Virus record (IMG/VR): IMGVR_UViG_3300021963_008590
Span: 1-40,632 of that record
Reading direction: 5' to 3' (one strand)
Source: a virus
Length of the DNA: 40,632 nucleotides
Both the position numbers and the translations under genes were made by a program. The notes under the pieces were generated by a model. The model was given only the letters and a program-made list of their open reading frames with translations. It was not told the DNA's origin and did not search any database. Shown here piece by piece: positions 6,124 to 14,506 of the stretch (positions are counted from its first letter, which is position 1; each line of letters opens with the position of its first letter).

Positions 6124-8838
6124 ATGAAAGGAACGCTATTTTCTGCGGATTTTATTGAAGACCAAAATGGTGATTTTAGGTTATTAGAGGTTAATACTGA
6201 TACTAATATACCCAAAAGTAGATTGGGGTATATGAATTACTCTGAATTGATTGATGTATTATCTGATAATAATATTACAAAGTTTACTGTAATAAACAAA
6301 CCAAATATACACAGTGACTGGGTTCTACACCTATCTTCTTCTTTAAATGCAAGTGCATCATTTATTGATACATTTACTATAATTAACGAAAACTTTAATA
6401 CTATTTACCCCGCTTCGGTGACTGATAGTGAGGATACGTTTATACTAAGAATGGCGTATGATGAAGCAGCTATTTTTGATTCTGAATATGCGAAGGGTAA
6501 ATTAAACTTATTAAAATTATTTGCAGATAATGATGATAGTGGATCAGTAGTAGAGTTTTATCATTCTTCTTCAGGTGAAGGATTCTATGATTTAATAACT
6601 CCTTCGTTCAACGCATCTAATCTTCCAGATGTAGTAGTAAAACCTATTGCAGAAGCTGGAACGGTAACATCATTTTATAAAATAGGGTCTGAGGTTGAAG
6701 GAGAATCTAATGATAATAGATTAACTGAATTTATTTCAGTTATTTCGGATGAAAATAATATGATACAAAAATATCATATAAATCCTACTTCAATAACCGA
6801 TAATGTTTTTAGCATTCGTAGTTTTGGGATTATATATGGTTCAAACTTAGATTTAATAAATTTAGCAGAATATAAATCAGATGCGATATTTTCTTTACCA
6901 ATTGGATCTATACACAGTCCAGTAAGATATGTAAGTGAAATTGGCAAAGAACACTATTATGAATTTGCTACAAACTTAGTTAAAAATGAATTTGGGTTTG
7001 ATGGCATTTTAGGAACACATTTAGTTATAAAAGCGGATGATACTGAAGTGGAAATTCAATCTCTTTCAGTAGGAGACGTGTTAAAATCATATCAAGTAAG
7101 TGGATGGAGTAGTGATGAAACTATAAATTATCTAAACTACTACATTGATGGGGATACATTACCTAGTGGCTCATTATTGACAACCTCAAGTGTAATATAC
7201 AAAAATGAAAAAGCGTTGGTTAATAAAACTTTAATTAACATATCAGTTAATAATAACGAAGATTCATTATTTGTTGCACCACAAAAAACTTTCTTAGTAT
7301 ATGATAGTGGTAGCAATTTAATTACTTGGAAAACCGCACAGACAATTGAACCGAATAATCATTTTTTAATTGATTATGATGGTTCAAAGGCAGAAGTAAC
7401 TTCAAATGAATTATATGTAACCGATGATCCTGATTTAAATTTAATTGAAATAGATGTAGAGGATACCGATACATACATTATCGCAGGAACTACTCCTATA
7501 AATTCATTCGTAACTCACAACGCACCTTGTTTTACCGGAGATACTAAAATTTCTCTATCAAATGGTGATATAAAAAATATAGAAGATGTAGTACCTGGAG
7601 ATGAAATTTGTACCTATGATTTAGGAAAAAATGAAATAGTATTCTGTCAGGTTGTGAATGTATTTTCTAAATTAGTCAATAAAATTGTACACTATCAGTT
7701 TGATAACGGAGAATCTTTAAAATGTACAATTGACCATCCGATATATGTAGTTGAAAAAGGTTGGTGTTCATTTGATAATAATGAATCTAATAGCAAGTAT
7801 AGCCTAGATAAACCTGTACAAAGTATAAAAGTTGGAGATATAGTTAAATTACAAAACGGAGAAAGTAAACTATTAAAAGTTGAAGTTATAGAAGGAGATG
7901 TAAAGGTTTATAACCTAATTGATATAGAAAAAAATCATAATTTCTTTGCAAACAACATTTTAGTACATAACAGATTCTGTTTTGTAGCTGGAACTGAAGT
8001 TGAATTAGAAAATGGTGAAGTGAAAGTTATAGAAGATATTCAAATAGGAGATTTAGTATTAACATACAATGAAAGTACTAACCAACAGGAAGTTAATAAA
8101 GTTAGCGGAGTATTTTCCCCTAATCACAATGATTTAGTAAAATATTACTTATCAAATGGAACAACTTTAACTTCTACTTATGACCACCCATATTATGTAA
8201 ATGGATTAGAATTAGCTTCATTTAGCCCATCATTGACAACTGAAAGATATAAATTGGAAAAAGAAGTAGTTCAGATAAAGGAGGGGGATGTTGTTAATTT
8301 ATCGGATTTATCAAGTTCTACGATTGAAAAAATAGAAGTAATCGTTGATTCTGAATTAACAAAAACTTATATTATAACTGTTGAAAATAATCATAACTTT
8401 TATGCAAATAAAGTTTTAGTTCACAATAAGTGTTTCGTAGCTGGAACTGATATTACACTTGAAGATGGTACACTTAAACCGATTGAGGAAATCAAAATAG
8501 GTGATAAGGTATTAACATTCAATGAAGTTATGTTGATAAACGAAAGTGGTACAGTGGGAGATTTAAAGAAACACATTGTTAATGAAACAGTTATTATAAA
8601 TTGCTTATGTAATAAAGAAACCAGATGTACAAAAGAGCATCCTTTCTTTATAATTGATAAGGGGTGGGTAAACGCATCAGATGTTAAAGCTGGTGATTTC
8701 GTAAAAACAATTGATGGTAAATGTGAAATACTAAGCGTAGAGTTTAAACAGGAAGATATTGAAGTATATAATCTATTAGATGTTTCGGATAATCACAATT
8801 TTTACGCAAATTCAATTTTAGTACATAATAAACTTTAA
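6124..8838 (+). CDS. Large protein with four tandem Hint (intein-like) domains
   Basis: A 904-residue protein. Residues 1 to about 290 form an unrecognised domain containing FRLLEVNTDT and FILRMAYDEAAIFD segments, probably a virion-associated domain. Four Hint modules follow: about 293-466, 469-616, 619-768 and 770-902. Modules 2-4 each start with Cys (CFTGDT, CFVAGT, CFVAGT), hold a block-B TxxH motif (TIDH, TYDH, TKEH) and end in a strand plus His-Asn (ILVHN, VLVHN, ILVHN). Module 1 keeps the GTHLVI...SVGD fold and the final His-Asn, but has lost Cys1 and the block-B His. Residues after His-Asn are Ala, Arg, Lys and Lys, so normal splicing to a Cys/Ser/Thr is not expected. Autocleavage as in bacterial intein-like (BIL) domains is more likely. 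Linkers between modules are only 1-2 residues. Confidence 0.8.
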   Translation: MKGTLFSADFIEDQNGDFRLLEVNTDTNIPKSRLGYMNYSELIDVLSDNNITKFTVINKPNIHSDWVLHLSSSLNASASFIDTFTIINENFNTIYPASVTDSEDTFILRMAYDEAAIFDSEYAKGKLNLLKLFADNDDSGSVVEFYHSSSGEGFYDLITPSFNASNLPDVVVKPIAEAGTVTSFYKIGSEVEGESNDNRLTEFISVISDENNMIQKYHINPTSITDNVFSIRSFGIIYGSNLDLINLAEYKSDAIFSLPIGSIHSPVRYVSEIGKEHYYEFATNLVKNEFGFDGILGTHLVIKADDTEVEIQSLSVGDVLKSYQVSGWSSDETINYLNYYIDGDTLPSGSLLTTSSVIYKNEKALVNKTLINISVNNNEDSLFVAPQKTFLVYDSGSNLITWKTAQTIEPNNHFLIDYDGSKAEVTSNELYVTDDPDLNLIEIDVEDTDTYIIAGTTPINSFVTHNAPCFTGDTKISLSNGDIKNIEDVVPGDEICTYDLGKNEIVFCQVVNVFSKLVNKIVHYQFDNGESLKCTIDHPIYVVEKGWCSFDNNESNSKYSLDKPVQSIKVGDIVKLQNGESKLLKVEVIEGDVKVYNLIDIEKNHNFFANNILVHNRFCFVAGTEVELENGEVKVIEDIQIGDLVLTYNESTNQQEVNKVSGVFSPNHNDLVKYYLSNGTTLTSTYDHPYYVNGLELASFSPSLTTERYKLEKEVVQIKEGDVVNLSDLSSSTIEKIEVIVDSELTKTYIITVENNHNFYANKVLVHNKCFVAGTDITLEDGTLKPIEEIKIGDKVLTFNEVMLINESGTVGDLKKHIVNETVIINCLCNKETRCTKEHPFFIIDKGWVNASDVKAGDFVKTIDGKCEILSVEFKQEDIEVYNLLDVSDNHNFYANSILVHNKL
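7000..8829 (+). repeat. Fourfold tandem repeat of Hint-domain coding units
   Basis: The coding sequence for the four Hint modules forms a diverged tandem repeat with unit lengths of roughly 400-520 bases. The units are most alike at their ends: the codons for CF-[TV]-[AG]-G-[TD] at each start, and for NHNF-[FY]-AN-x-[IV]-LVHN at each end. They differ strongly in the middle, so duplication is old or the units have been selected to diverge. Confidence 0.75.
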
Positions 8839-8842
8839 TAAA

Positions 8843-8986
8843 ATGAATAAACCTACAAAATATAAATCTATACAAGTATCTGAGATTAACAATAAACCTG
8901 TTACTCTACTTACTTCTGCTGAAAAATTAAAAACTTCAGCGATTTTAACAAAATTAATTCAATATATCAAGCAGAAACATTCTTAA
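8843..8986 (+). CDS. Very small protein (47 residues)
   Basis: A short open frame starts 4 bases after the stop of the Hint protein and encodes 47 residues, Lys and Thr rich, with a C-terminal amphipathic helix (AILTKLIQYIKQKHS). It has the usual A-rich leader (ACTTTAATAAAATG) and fills the gap between its neighbours, so it is probably real. No function can be proposed. Confidence 0.45.
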   Translation: MNKPTKYKSIQVSEINNKPVTLLTSAEKLKTSAILTKLIQYIKQKHS

Positions 8987-9007
8987 TTTTGCTTGAGAAT
9001 AAAGGTT

Positions 9008-9481
9008 ATGAATGCATTCGAATATATAAATAAATTCGTAGTATCAGTATTAAAGCCAAGCCGAATAAATGGGGTTGGCTTTTTTGCTGTCAGAGATATT
9101 AAAAAAGGAGATGCTATATTTGAAGTGTGGAAGGGTGAATCAGGAATATATTCTATAACAATTGACGAGCTTAATTTATTACCAGATGATTTGAAAAAAA
9201 ATATTTATGAAACATTTGACAATAGATTTTTATATATCAATAGAGAAGGGGAAGAAATTTTTATTCAAAAAGAAATTGGAAAAATTTTCTTTCCATTAGA
9301 AAGGGGATTTCATTGGATTTATATTTGGCCTAAGATGTTTATTAATAGTGGGTTGAATAAGGCAAATATAGATACGAATAATTTTATAAATCCAATTGCG
9401 ATAAGAGATATAAAAAAAGGAGAAGAATTACTGGCTAATTACGGAACGAACTTTAATGTTCCTCCAAAAAATTTTATATAA
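9008..9481 (+). CDS. SET-domain protein 1
   Basis: A 157-residue SET-domain protein. The domain opens with KPSRINGVGFFAVRDIKKGDAIF (SET-N, residues about 17-39 with the G-x-G SAM loop). It has FINSGLNKAN in place of the NHS-x-x-PN motif and ends with IRDIKKGEELLANYG, whose Tyr is the catalytic position. SET proteins are SAM-dependent lysine methyltransferases. I start at ATG 9008 because it follows AAAGGTT and gives a natural N-terminus; an upstream TTG at 8993 is in frame but less likely. The next gene starts at the last base of the stop, and that gene is a paralogue. Confidence 0.75.
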   Translation: MNAFEYINKFVVSVLKPSRINGVGFFAVRDIKKGDAIFEVWKGESGIYSITIDELNLLPDDLKKNIYETFDNRFLYINREGEEIFIQKEIGKIFFPLERGFHWIYIWPKMFINSGLNKANIDTNNFINPIAIRDIKKGEELLANYGTNFNVPPKNFI

Positions 9482-9915
9482 TGGAAGTAATTAATTATAT
9501 AAAAGATTGTGTAAATATTAAACTTAAGCCTAGCCCGATAAACGGAGTTGGAGTTTTTTCACTTCGATTAATTAAAAAAGGTGAAATTCTTTTTAAGGAA
9601 TGGGATGGGGATAGTAAACTATACTCACTTAAACAAAGTGATATTAATTCATTAAATGATGAAACCAAACAACATATTTTAGATATGTGGAGCTTTGAAA
9701 AAATGGGGGATGGTTATGAATTAATTGGATACTTAAATAAGGGATGCCATTGGATATATAAGACTCCTATACACTGGGTAAATAGCTGTGGATGGGATGA
9801 AGAACCGAATGTGGATAGAAATACTTTGGAGGCGCTGAGGGATATTAAGCAGGGTGAAGAAATACTTTTCAAATATGGAAAATATAACAAATATACTAAA
9901 TCAGGAATCATATAA
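9481..9915 (+). CDS. SET-domain protein 2
   Basis: A 144-residue paralogue of the preceding SET protein. KPSPINGVGVFSLRLIKKGEILF forms the SET-N part, WVNSCGWDEEPNV is the NHS-x-x-PN-like motif (a better match than in its neighbour) and LRDIKQGEEILFKYG is the C-terminal Tyr motif. Compact bacterial and viral SET enzymes methylate protein lysines, and the chlorovirus enzyme vSET is a small viral example. A phage pair in tandem suggests duplication and possible heterodimer or distinct targets. Its 3' end overlaps the next gene by about 41 bases. Confidence 0.75.
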   Translation: MEVINYIKDCVNIKLKPSPINGVGVFSLRLIKKGEILFKEWDGDSKLYSLKQSDINSLNDETKQHILDMWSFEKMGDGYELIGYLNKGCHWIYKTPIHWVNSCGWDEEPNVDRNTLEALRDIKQGEEILFKYGKYNKYTKSGII

Positions 9916-10549
9916 CAATGGTTTGATTTCATATGATTTATCCAAAAAGTATAAATTACATAAAGCGAGATATAATGGAGCTTATGCAAAAGATGATTTT
10001 AAACTTAGAATAGATCAAAATAAGAAACTATATTTTTATGAAGAAGATAGGCAATCTAATTCTCTTTTGACTTTTTTAGAATGTAAAGAATTTTTTGATA
10101 TAGATAACTTTGTTTTAGATATTTTTAATAAAAATTTTGGGATAGATACTAATGTATATTCAAAATCAAGTTGGATATACACACAAGTCCAATCATTTAA
10201 TATGAATTGGATGCATACTCACAAGTACATTTTTTCATCAAATAAAACATCTCTCAAAACCCAATATACCTTTGTATTTTACATACAAATTCCTAAAGAT
10301 TTAGAGAGAGGAGAGGGTAATATTATTTTTAAAACAGAAGATAAAAAACTTTTTTCATATACCCCATCGGAAAATGATGTATTAATATTTTCAGGTGATT
10401 TAGAGCATATGGCAGTTCCAAATCAAAGTGCAATTGAGGATAGGTTAGTATATGCTAGTAATTTAAGTTTTAGTTTAGAAGAAGAAACTACTTTCGATAC
10501 ACCTATTAAATTTAAGAATATAATATATGATAAAAAAATAGTAAAATGA
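9875..10549 (+). CDS. 2OG-Fe(II) oxygenase-like protein (Oxy_5 type)
   Basis: A 224-residue protein when started at ATG 9875; a GTG at 9854 is in frame but lies deep in the upstream gene. The C-terminal half shows WMHTHKYIF (His114-x-His116), a double-stranded beta-helix strand TQYTFVFYIQIP, then LIFSGDLEHMAVPN (His168) and DRLVYASNLSF (Arg180). This is the layout of Fe(II)/2-oxoglutarate dioxygenases of the 2OG-FeII_Oxy_5 type, which often use HxH rather than HxD. Such enzymes hydroxylate amino acids, peptides or other small molecules. It opens a run of related oxygenase genes and is coupled to the next gene by an ATGA overlap. Confidence 0.6.
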   Translation: MENITNILNQESYNNGLISYDLSKKYKLHKARYNGAYAKDDFKLRIDQNKKLYFYEEDRQSNSLLTFLECKEFFDIDNFVLDIFNKNFGIDTNVYSKSSWIYTQVQSFNMNWMHTHKYIFSSNKTSLKTQYTFVFYIQIPKDLERGEGNIIFKTEDKKLFSYTPSENDVLIFSGDLEHMAVPNQSAIEDRLVYASNLSFSLEEETTFDTPIKFKNIIYDKKIVK

Positions 10550-11049
10550 TTAGAAGCTATTTAAATATTGATAATACTACATTAGGTGAGCAACTTTTTA
10601 AAAATAAACAAATAACAAAAGTTTCACCTTCCAATTCGTATGAGATGCTTTTGACTAGTAATCAAATTAAAGAAATAGTATCTAATGTAATTCATTTAAT
10701 AGAATCTCATTATAATCAAAAAATAGAGATTTACATTAAAAATTTATGGGGGTATATTCAGAATAACGATGAATTACAAAATTTGACTATAAATCCTTTT
10801 ATATATAATGAAGGTATATCAATAAAACCAAAGTGGTCTTTTTTATATTTTGTTGAAACCGATACTTCAAAAATAAAATTTAATATAAATTCAGATTTTT
10901 TAGAAATCAATTTTAAAAAAGGAGAGTTGGTTGTCTTTGAATCAGATTCTTTTGTTAAAGATATATCAAATGATACTAACAGAATTGTATTAGTAGGCTC
11001 TATCACAAATAGTTTATCTAATACGAATCAAAACAAAAGTTTAATATGA
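10546..11049 (+). CDS. Decayed 2OG oxygenase-like paralogue
   Basis: A 167-residue protein that aligns by eye with the preceding oxygenase. NLWGYIQNND corresponds to SWIYTQVQSF, KWSFLYFVETDT to TFVFYIQIPKD, INFKKGELVVFES to the SENDVLIFSG strand, and NRIVLVGSITNSLS to DRLVYASNLSFS. The iron-binding His positions are missing: the HTH site is replaced by a Thr/Asn-containing loop, and the distal His site by SFVKDIS. The Arg that binds 2-oxoglutarate may remain. It is therefore likely a non-catalytic relative, perhaps a structural partner. It overlaps both neighbours by 4 bases (ATGA). Confidence 0.5.
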   Translation: MIRSYLNIDNTTLGEQLFKNKQITKVSPSNSYEMLLTSNQIKEIVSNVIHLIESHYNQKIEIYIKNLWGYIQNNDELQNLTINPFIYNEGISIKPKWSFLYFVETDTSKIKFNINSDFLEINFKKGELVVFESDSFVKDISNDTNRIVLVGSITNSLSNTNQNKSLI

Positions 11050-12017
11050 AACACGTTGATAAAAGTGATATAGGGGATTCGTTCTTTAGAGGTGAAAATG
11101 GTGTGCAATTTAATCCATATAAAGGAGATTTTAGAAATCCAATTTTTTTACAAGAATTTATCTTAAAGGGGTGGATTCCGGAAAAACACTTTATACAAAA
11201 ACATACAAATATAACTGCGTTTGGTAGTTGTTTCGTTGGCCATATTATACGAATGCTACAAACAAACAATTTTAAATTAACAACCGATTTTGCTCCTGAA
11301 ATTCATATTTCTAATATGGGAGAGGGGTTAGCAAATGTTAAATCAATATATCAACAATTTGAATGGGTTTTGGAGAATAAACCTATACCAGAAGGATTAT
11401 GGTATGGGGCAAACGTAGAGGAATATGGGATAGATGAGAATATTAGGCTTAAGACAAAGGAATTATTTTTAAATACTGAAGTTTTTGTATTTTCAATAGG
11501 GTTATCAGAGGTTTGGGAAGAAATTGAAAGTGGGGAAACTTTTTGGAAAGCAGTTCCTACATATCGATACGATCCAGCTAAACACCGATTTAGAATACTT
11601 TCTTTAACTGAAACTAAAGATACCTTTTTAAAATTGTATAATATTATCAAAAAATATATACCAAATTGTAAAGTCATATTTACGGTATCACCTACTCCTA
11701 TGGCAGCAACTTTTCGTGATATGTCGTGTGTTACCGCTAATTTAACATCAAAAGCTATTATAAAGGCTTCTCTTGATGAATTTATGAGAGAAAATACCGA
11801 TACAATGAATTCATTATTTTATTTCCCATCATACGAAATAGTAAATTTATTTTTTGATAAATTTTTAAACGATAATAGGCATATAAAAGATGAAATTATA
11901 AAATTAGTAATGAGAGTTTTTGAAATTCTATATTGTGATACCAATATTGGTTGGGAATATGTTGAAGATTTATTTAAAAAAGAATTAGAAAATAATAGGC
12001 TAACAAAATTTATTTAG
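11046..12017 (+). CDS. GSCFA-family SGNH hydrolase-like protein
   Basis: A 323-residue protein of the GSCFA family, a branch of the SGNH hydrolases common in Bacteroidota and in marine phages. The defining motif appears as TAFGSCFVGHI at about residues 57-67. Further family features are SIGLSEVWEE (the catalytic Asn is usual here but the position reads Ser/Glu) and KVIFTVSPTPMAATF with the conserved SP-P segment. GSCFA proteins are thought to act on acylated or modified glycans, but no reaction is established. Coupled to both neighbours (ATGA upstream, TAG then ATG one base downstream). Confidence 0.75.
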   Translation: MKHVDKSDIGDSFFRGENGVQFNPYKGDFRNPIFLQEFILKGWIPEKHFIQKHTNITAFGSCFVGHIIRMLQTNNFKLTTDFAPEIHISNMGEGLANVKSIYQQFEWVLENKPIPEGLWYGANVEEYGIDENIRLKTKELFLNTEVFVFSIGLSEVWEEIESGETFWKAVPTYRYDPAKHRFRILSLTETKDTFLKLYNIIKKYIPNCKVIFTVSPTPMAATFRDMSCVTANLTSKAIIKASLDEFMRENTDTMNSLFYFPSYEIVNLFFDKFLNDNRHIKDEIIKLVMRVFEILYCDTNIGWEYVEDLFKKELENNRLTKFI

Positions 12018-12018
12018 T

Positions 12019-12495
12019 ATGGAATCTGTATTATTTACAAAAGATGAGTGTTCTATTATATTAAATGGTATTGAGAATAATGAAGAATATAGTCTATTAA
12101 ATATTGACGATAGAAAGTATGAAGAGTGGTTGATAGTAGATAAATCTATTTTAGATATGGTTTTAAATAAACTGAAAAGATTTGGTATTACTTCAATAAA
12201 AGAAGGTAGGATATTGAAGTACGATAAGGGTTGTTTTTTTAAAAAACACGTTGATACTTGGGAAAAATACCCACATCGATATAAAACTATTATAGTACAA
12301 TTATCTAATGGGGATAGTTATGAGGGGGGTAACATGATGTATGGAGATGTGATTTTGGGTAAAGAAATTGGAAATACTGTAATGTTCGAAGGAACTTTAC
12401 CACATAGTATGGAAGAAATTACAAGTGGAATACGATATGCATTTGTTATATGGTTAGAGAGGAATGATTTTGGTATAAATAAAACATTATTATGA
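12019..12495 (+). CDS. Prolyl-4-hydroxylase-like 2OG-Fe(II) oxygenase A
   Basis: A 158-residue oxygenase with the complete catalytic set: His77-x-Asp79 in KKHVDTW, distal His129 in TLPHSMEEI and Arg139 in SGIRYAFVIWL, with the family strand DSYEGGNMMY between them. It is the P4H-like type that hydroxylates peptidyl residues or free amino acids using Fe(II), O2 and 2-oxoglutarate. This is the first of four consecutive single-domain oxygenases; a fifth lies one gene further on. The short N-terminal part (FTKDECSIIL) is the usual substrate-side helix. It ends in an ATGA overlap with oxygenase B. Confidence 0.8.
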   Translation: MESVLFTKDECSIILNGIENNEEYSLLNIDDRKYEEWLIVDKSILDMVLNKLKRFGITSIKEGRILKYDKGCFFKKHVDTWEKYPHRYKTIIVQLSNGDSYEGGNMMYGDVILGKEIGNTVMFEGTLPHSMEEITSGIRYAFVIWLERNDFGINKTLL

Positions 12496-12986
12496 TACAT
12501 TTTACTAAAAATGAATGTGATTCTATTATAAATCTTTCAAATACTTTACAAAAAACCGAAAGAAATGAATTTCCCAGGCCTATTAGTTATGATTTTTATT
12601 CAATTGGATGTAATAATGAAACAAAGTGGATATTTGATAGATTGGATTCATATTTTACCGAAACTACAGGAATAGAAGTTGTTAAGAGTTTAGATGCTGT
12701 TCACTTATTTGATTATTCAGTAGGAGATAGATTTGGTAGACATAGAGATATATATTATGTGAATCAAATTCATAACATAGGAGTTTGCTTAAATGAGGAT
12801 TATGAAGGTGGTGATTTTGTTTTATATGAACCCCAATATGTGGTTCTTCCTAAAAAAACAGGTCAAATTTATACATTTAAGCATTCATTGGAACATGAGG
12901 TTTTAGAAGTTACACATGGTAATAGGTGGAGTTTAATTGGGTTCTATTTCTATGAACATTTAGATTTAAAAAAACAACTTTTGTGA
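12492..12986 (+). CDS. Prolyl-4-hydroxylase-like 2OG-Fe(II) oxygenase B
   Basis: A 164-residue protein with His84-x-Asp86 in GRHRDIYY, the strand DYEGGDFVLYE, distal His135 in SLEHEVLEV and Arg145 in GNRWSLIGFYF. The His-to-Arg spacing of ten residues is the same as in oxygenases A, C, D and E. Sequence identity between the copies is clearly low outside the motifs, so they are unlikely to be redundant. The N-terminus again begins FTKNECDSII, like oxygenase A. The substrate is unknown. The stop TGA overlaps the next ATG as TGATG. Confidence 0.8.
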   Translation: MIHFTKNECDSIINLSNTLQKTERNEFPRPISYDFYSIGCNNETKWIFDRLDSYFTETTGIEVVKSLDAVHLFDYSVGDRFGRHRDIYYVNQIHNIGVCLNEDYEGGDFVLYEPQYVVLPKKTGQIYTFKHSLEHEVLEVTHGNRWSLIGFYFYEHLDLKKQLL

Positions 12987-13513
12987 TGATTATAAAATCG
13001 GATAATTTAATTAGCGAAGATGATTTATCATTTATTGATAAGTTATCATATAAAGTTGCTAGGGTAGAAAGAGATGATAGGAGATATTCATCCCACCGTC
13101 TTAGTAATGAAGAAAAAAGTGTATTTCTAAAAAAATTACTTATTTGGGTTGAAAATAAATTAGATATAAAGTTTAGGAGATATGATTTAAGTTTATTTGA
13201 TACTTTTTTTATAAATTATAATGTTGGTGATTTTTTTTTAAAACATAGAGATGATACATTAATGTGGGCAAAAGGATCGAAAAGAAAATATGTATCGGGA
13301 TTCCACATAAATGAGGATTATGAAGGCGGTGATTTTGTTGTATATGATTATGATGATAATTTTAAAATAATGGAAAAAAGAAAAGGTTATCCATATATTT
13401 TTGAATCAAAAATGTATCATGAAGTAAAACCAGTATTATTAGGAGTTAGAAAAAGTATTGTAATTCACATTGATACCGAATCAATTCTAACATCAGAAAA
13501 ACAAATTATATAA
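12986..13513 (+). CDS. Prolyl-4-hydroxylase-like 2OG-Fe(II) oxygenase C
   Basis: A 175-residue oxygenase when started at ATG 12986; a GTG at 12983 would add one Met. The motifs are His87-x-Asp89 in LKHRDDTL, EDYEGGDFVVYD, distal His145 in KMYHEVKPV and Arg155 in GVRKSIVIHI. Preceding the iron site is FFINYNVGDFF, the usual strand that lines the active site. The set of residues is intact, so it should be active on some hydroxylatable substrate. Overlaps oxygenase B by one base of the stop and is separated from D by a single base. Confidence 0.8.
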   Translation: MIIKSDNLISEDDLSFIDKLSYKVARVERDDRRYSSHRLSNEEKSVFLKKLLIWVENKLDIKFRRYDLSLFDTFFINYNVGDFFLKHRDDTLMWAKGSKRKYVSGFHINEDYEGGDFVVYDYDDNFKIMEKRKGYPYIFESKMYHEVKPVLLGVRKSIVIHIDTESILTSEKQII

Positions 13514-13514
13514 A

Positions 13515-13982
13515 ATGGATAAAGAAATTAGAATTTATAGGGAACTTTTAACACCAGAAGAGTGTAAAGAAATATTACTTTTCTCAAAAGAACATTTTGA
13601 AGAAGATAAAAGAGCTAGATACGGTTGGCATGCAAGAACTAACAGAAATCTACATTTTGAAAATCGAATTAAAGAAAAAATAACACCGATAAGTCCCTTA
13701 AATCCTTTTTATATTTCGTGGATAAATGTAAGTGAATATGAGGATAATAGATCATTAGATTTACATATAGATGAAAGAAGTGATTATACATTATGTATAA
13801 CACTAACGGATGAGTATGAAGGTGGAAATTTTATTATAGAGAATGAAAAATATAAAACTCAAAAAGGTGATTGCATCTTATTTGATGGACATCATTTGAA
13901 GCATGGTGTTGAGCCAGTGACCAAAGGTTATAGAGCTTCATTAAACATATGGATTAAAAAGGGTAACAAATCATTCCTATGA
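13515..13982 (+). CDS. Prolyl-4-hydroxylase-like 2OG-Fe(II) oxygenase D
   Basis: A 155-residue oxygenase with His84-x-Asp86 in DLHIDERSDY, TDEYEGGNFII, a His-rich distal site DGHHLKHGVEPV (His130 by spacing) and Arg140 in KGYRASLNIWI. The N-terminus contains LTPEECKEILL, similar in position to the N-terminal helices of A and B. It is followed, with a 4-base ATGA overlap, by a sulfotransferase-like gene. The oxygenase-sulfotransferase order is then repeated by the next gene pair, which hints that the two activities act on the same substrate. Confidence 0.8.
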   Translation: MDKEIRIYRELLTPEECKEILLFSKEHFEEDKRARYGWHARTNRNLHFENRIKEKITPISPLNPFYISWINVSEYEDNRSLDLHIDERSDYTLCITLTDEYEGGNFIIENEKYKTQKGDCILFDGHHLKHGVEPVTKGYRASLNIWIKKGNKSFL

Positions 13983-14506
13983 AAGTTTTAATAATAGCAT
14001 TGGCGAGAACAGGTTCATCTAATTTATTATTTAAACTCGCAGAAAAAAATAACTTAAAGCCAATATTTGAGCCATTTAGGGGAGAAATTGAAAATGAATA
14101 CTTCGATGGAATTAATAGATGGGTATATAATGAATCGGAGGATAATATTGTCGTGAAAACAATAATACATCATCACAGAGATAATTTAAAATTGGCAGAG
14201 AAATTTGATAAGGTTATACTCCTATCTAGAAGAGATCTAAAACAATGTGCCGAAAGTACAATATATCATTTTAAAAATCGAACTGATGGATTTAAATCTT
14301 GGATGGAATATTATTATGAAGGTATATCAGATAAGGAATTGGAAGATTGTTTAGAATTTGTTAAAGAAACCCATAATCAATTAGTGGCACTAAGTGAGAA
14401 ATTAGGAGTTCCAATTACTTATTATGAAGATTTATATGATTTGAATTCTCCTAAGAGATTGAGGAAGTTCAATAAAAATGAAATATCAAAAAATAAAATT
14501 TTATAA
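13979..14506 (+). CDS. Sulfotransferase-like protein 1
   Basis: A 175-residue protein with the PAPS-binding pattern of sulfotransferases. The N-terminal strand-loop MKVLIIALARTGSSNLL is the 5'-phosphosulfate loop, a P-loop variant at residues 1-17. VILLSRRDLKQCAESTIYHF at about 78-97 corresponds to the 3'-phosphate-binding strand and helix (R-D...S). A late segment ITYYEDLYD matches the usual YEDL strand end. It is short compared with typical sulfotransferases (250-300 residues), as is common in phages. It would be cytosolic and use PAPS, for which a phage APS kinase is encoded at 3895-4326. Acceptor unknown. Confidence 0.7.
   Translation: MKVLIIALARTGSSNLLFKLAEKNNLKPIFEPFRGEIENEYFDGINRWVYNESEDNIVVKTIIHHHRDNLKLAEKFDKVILLSRRDLKQCAESTIYHFKNRTDGFKSWMEYYYEGISDKELEDCLEFVKETHNQLVALSEKLGVPITYYEDLYDLNSPKRLRKFNKNEISKNKIL

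Noticed and set aside
6124-6999. ATP-grasp ligase assignment for the N-terminal domain of the Hint protein
   Set aside because: Only one short segment (LLEVNTD) is reminiscent; it lies at the N-terminus rather than the end of the fold, and no nucleotide-binding pattern precedes it.
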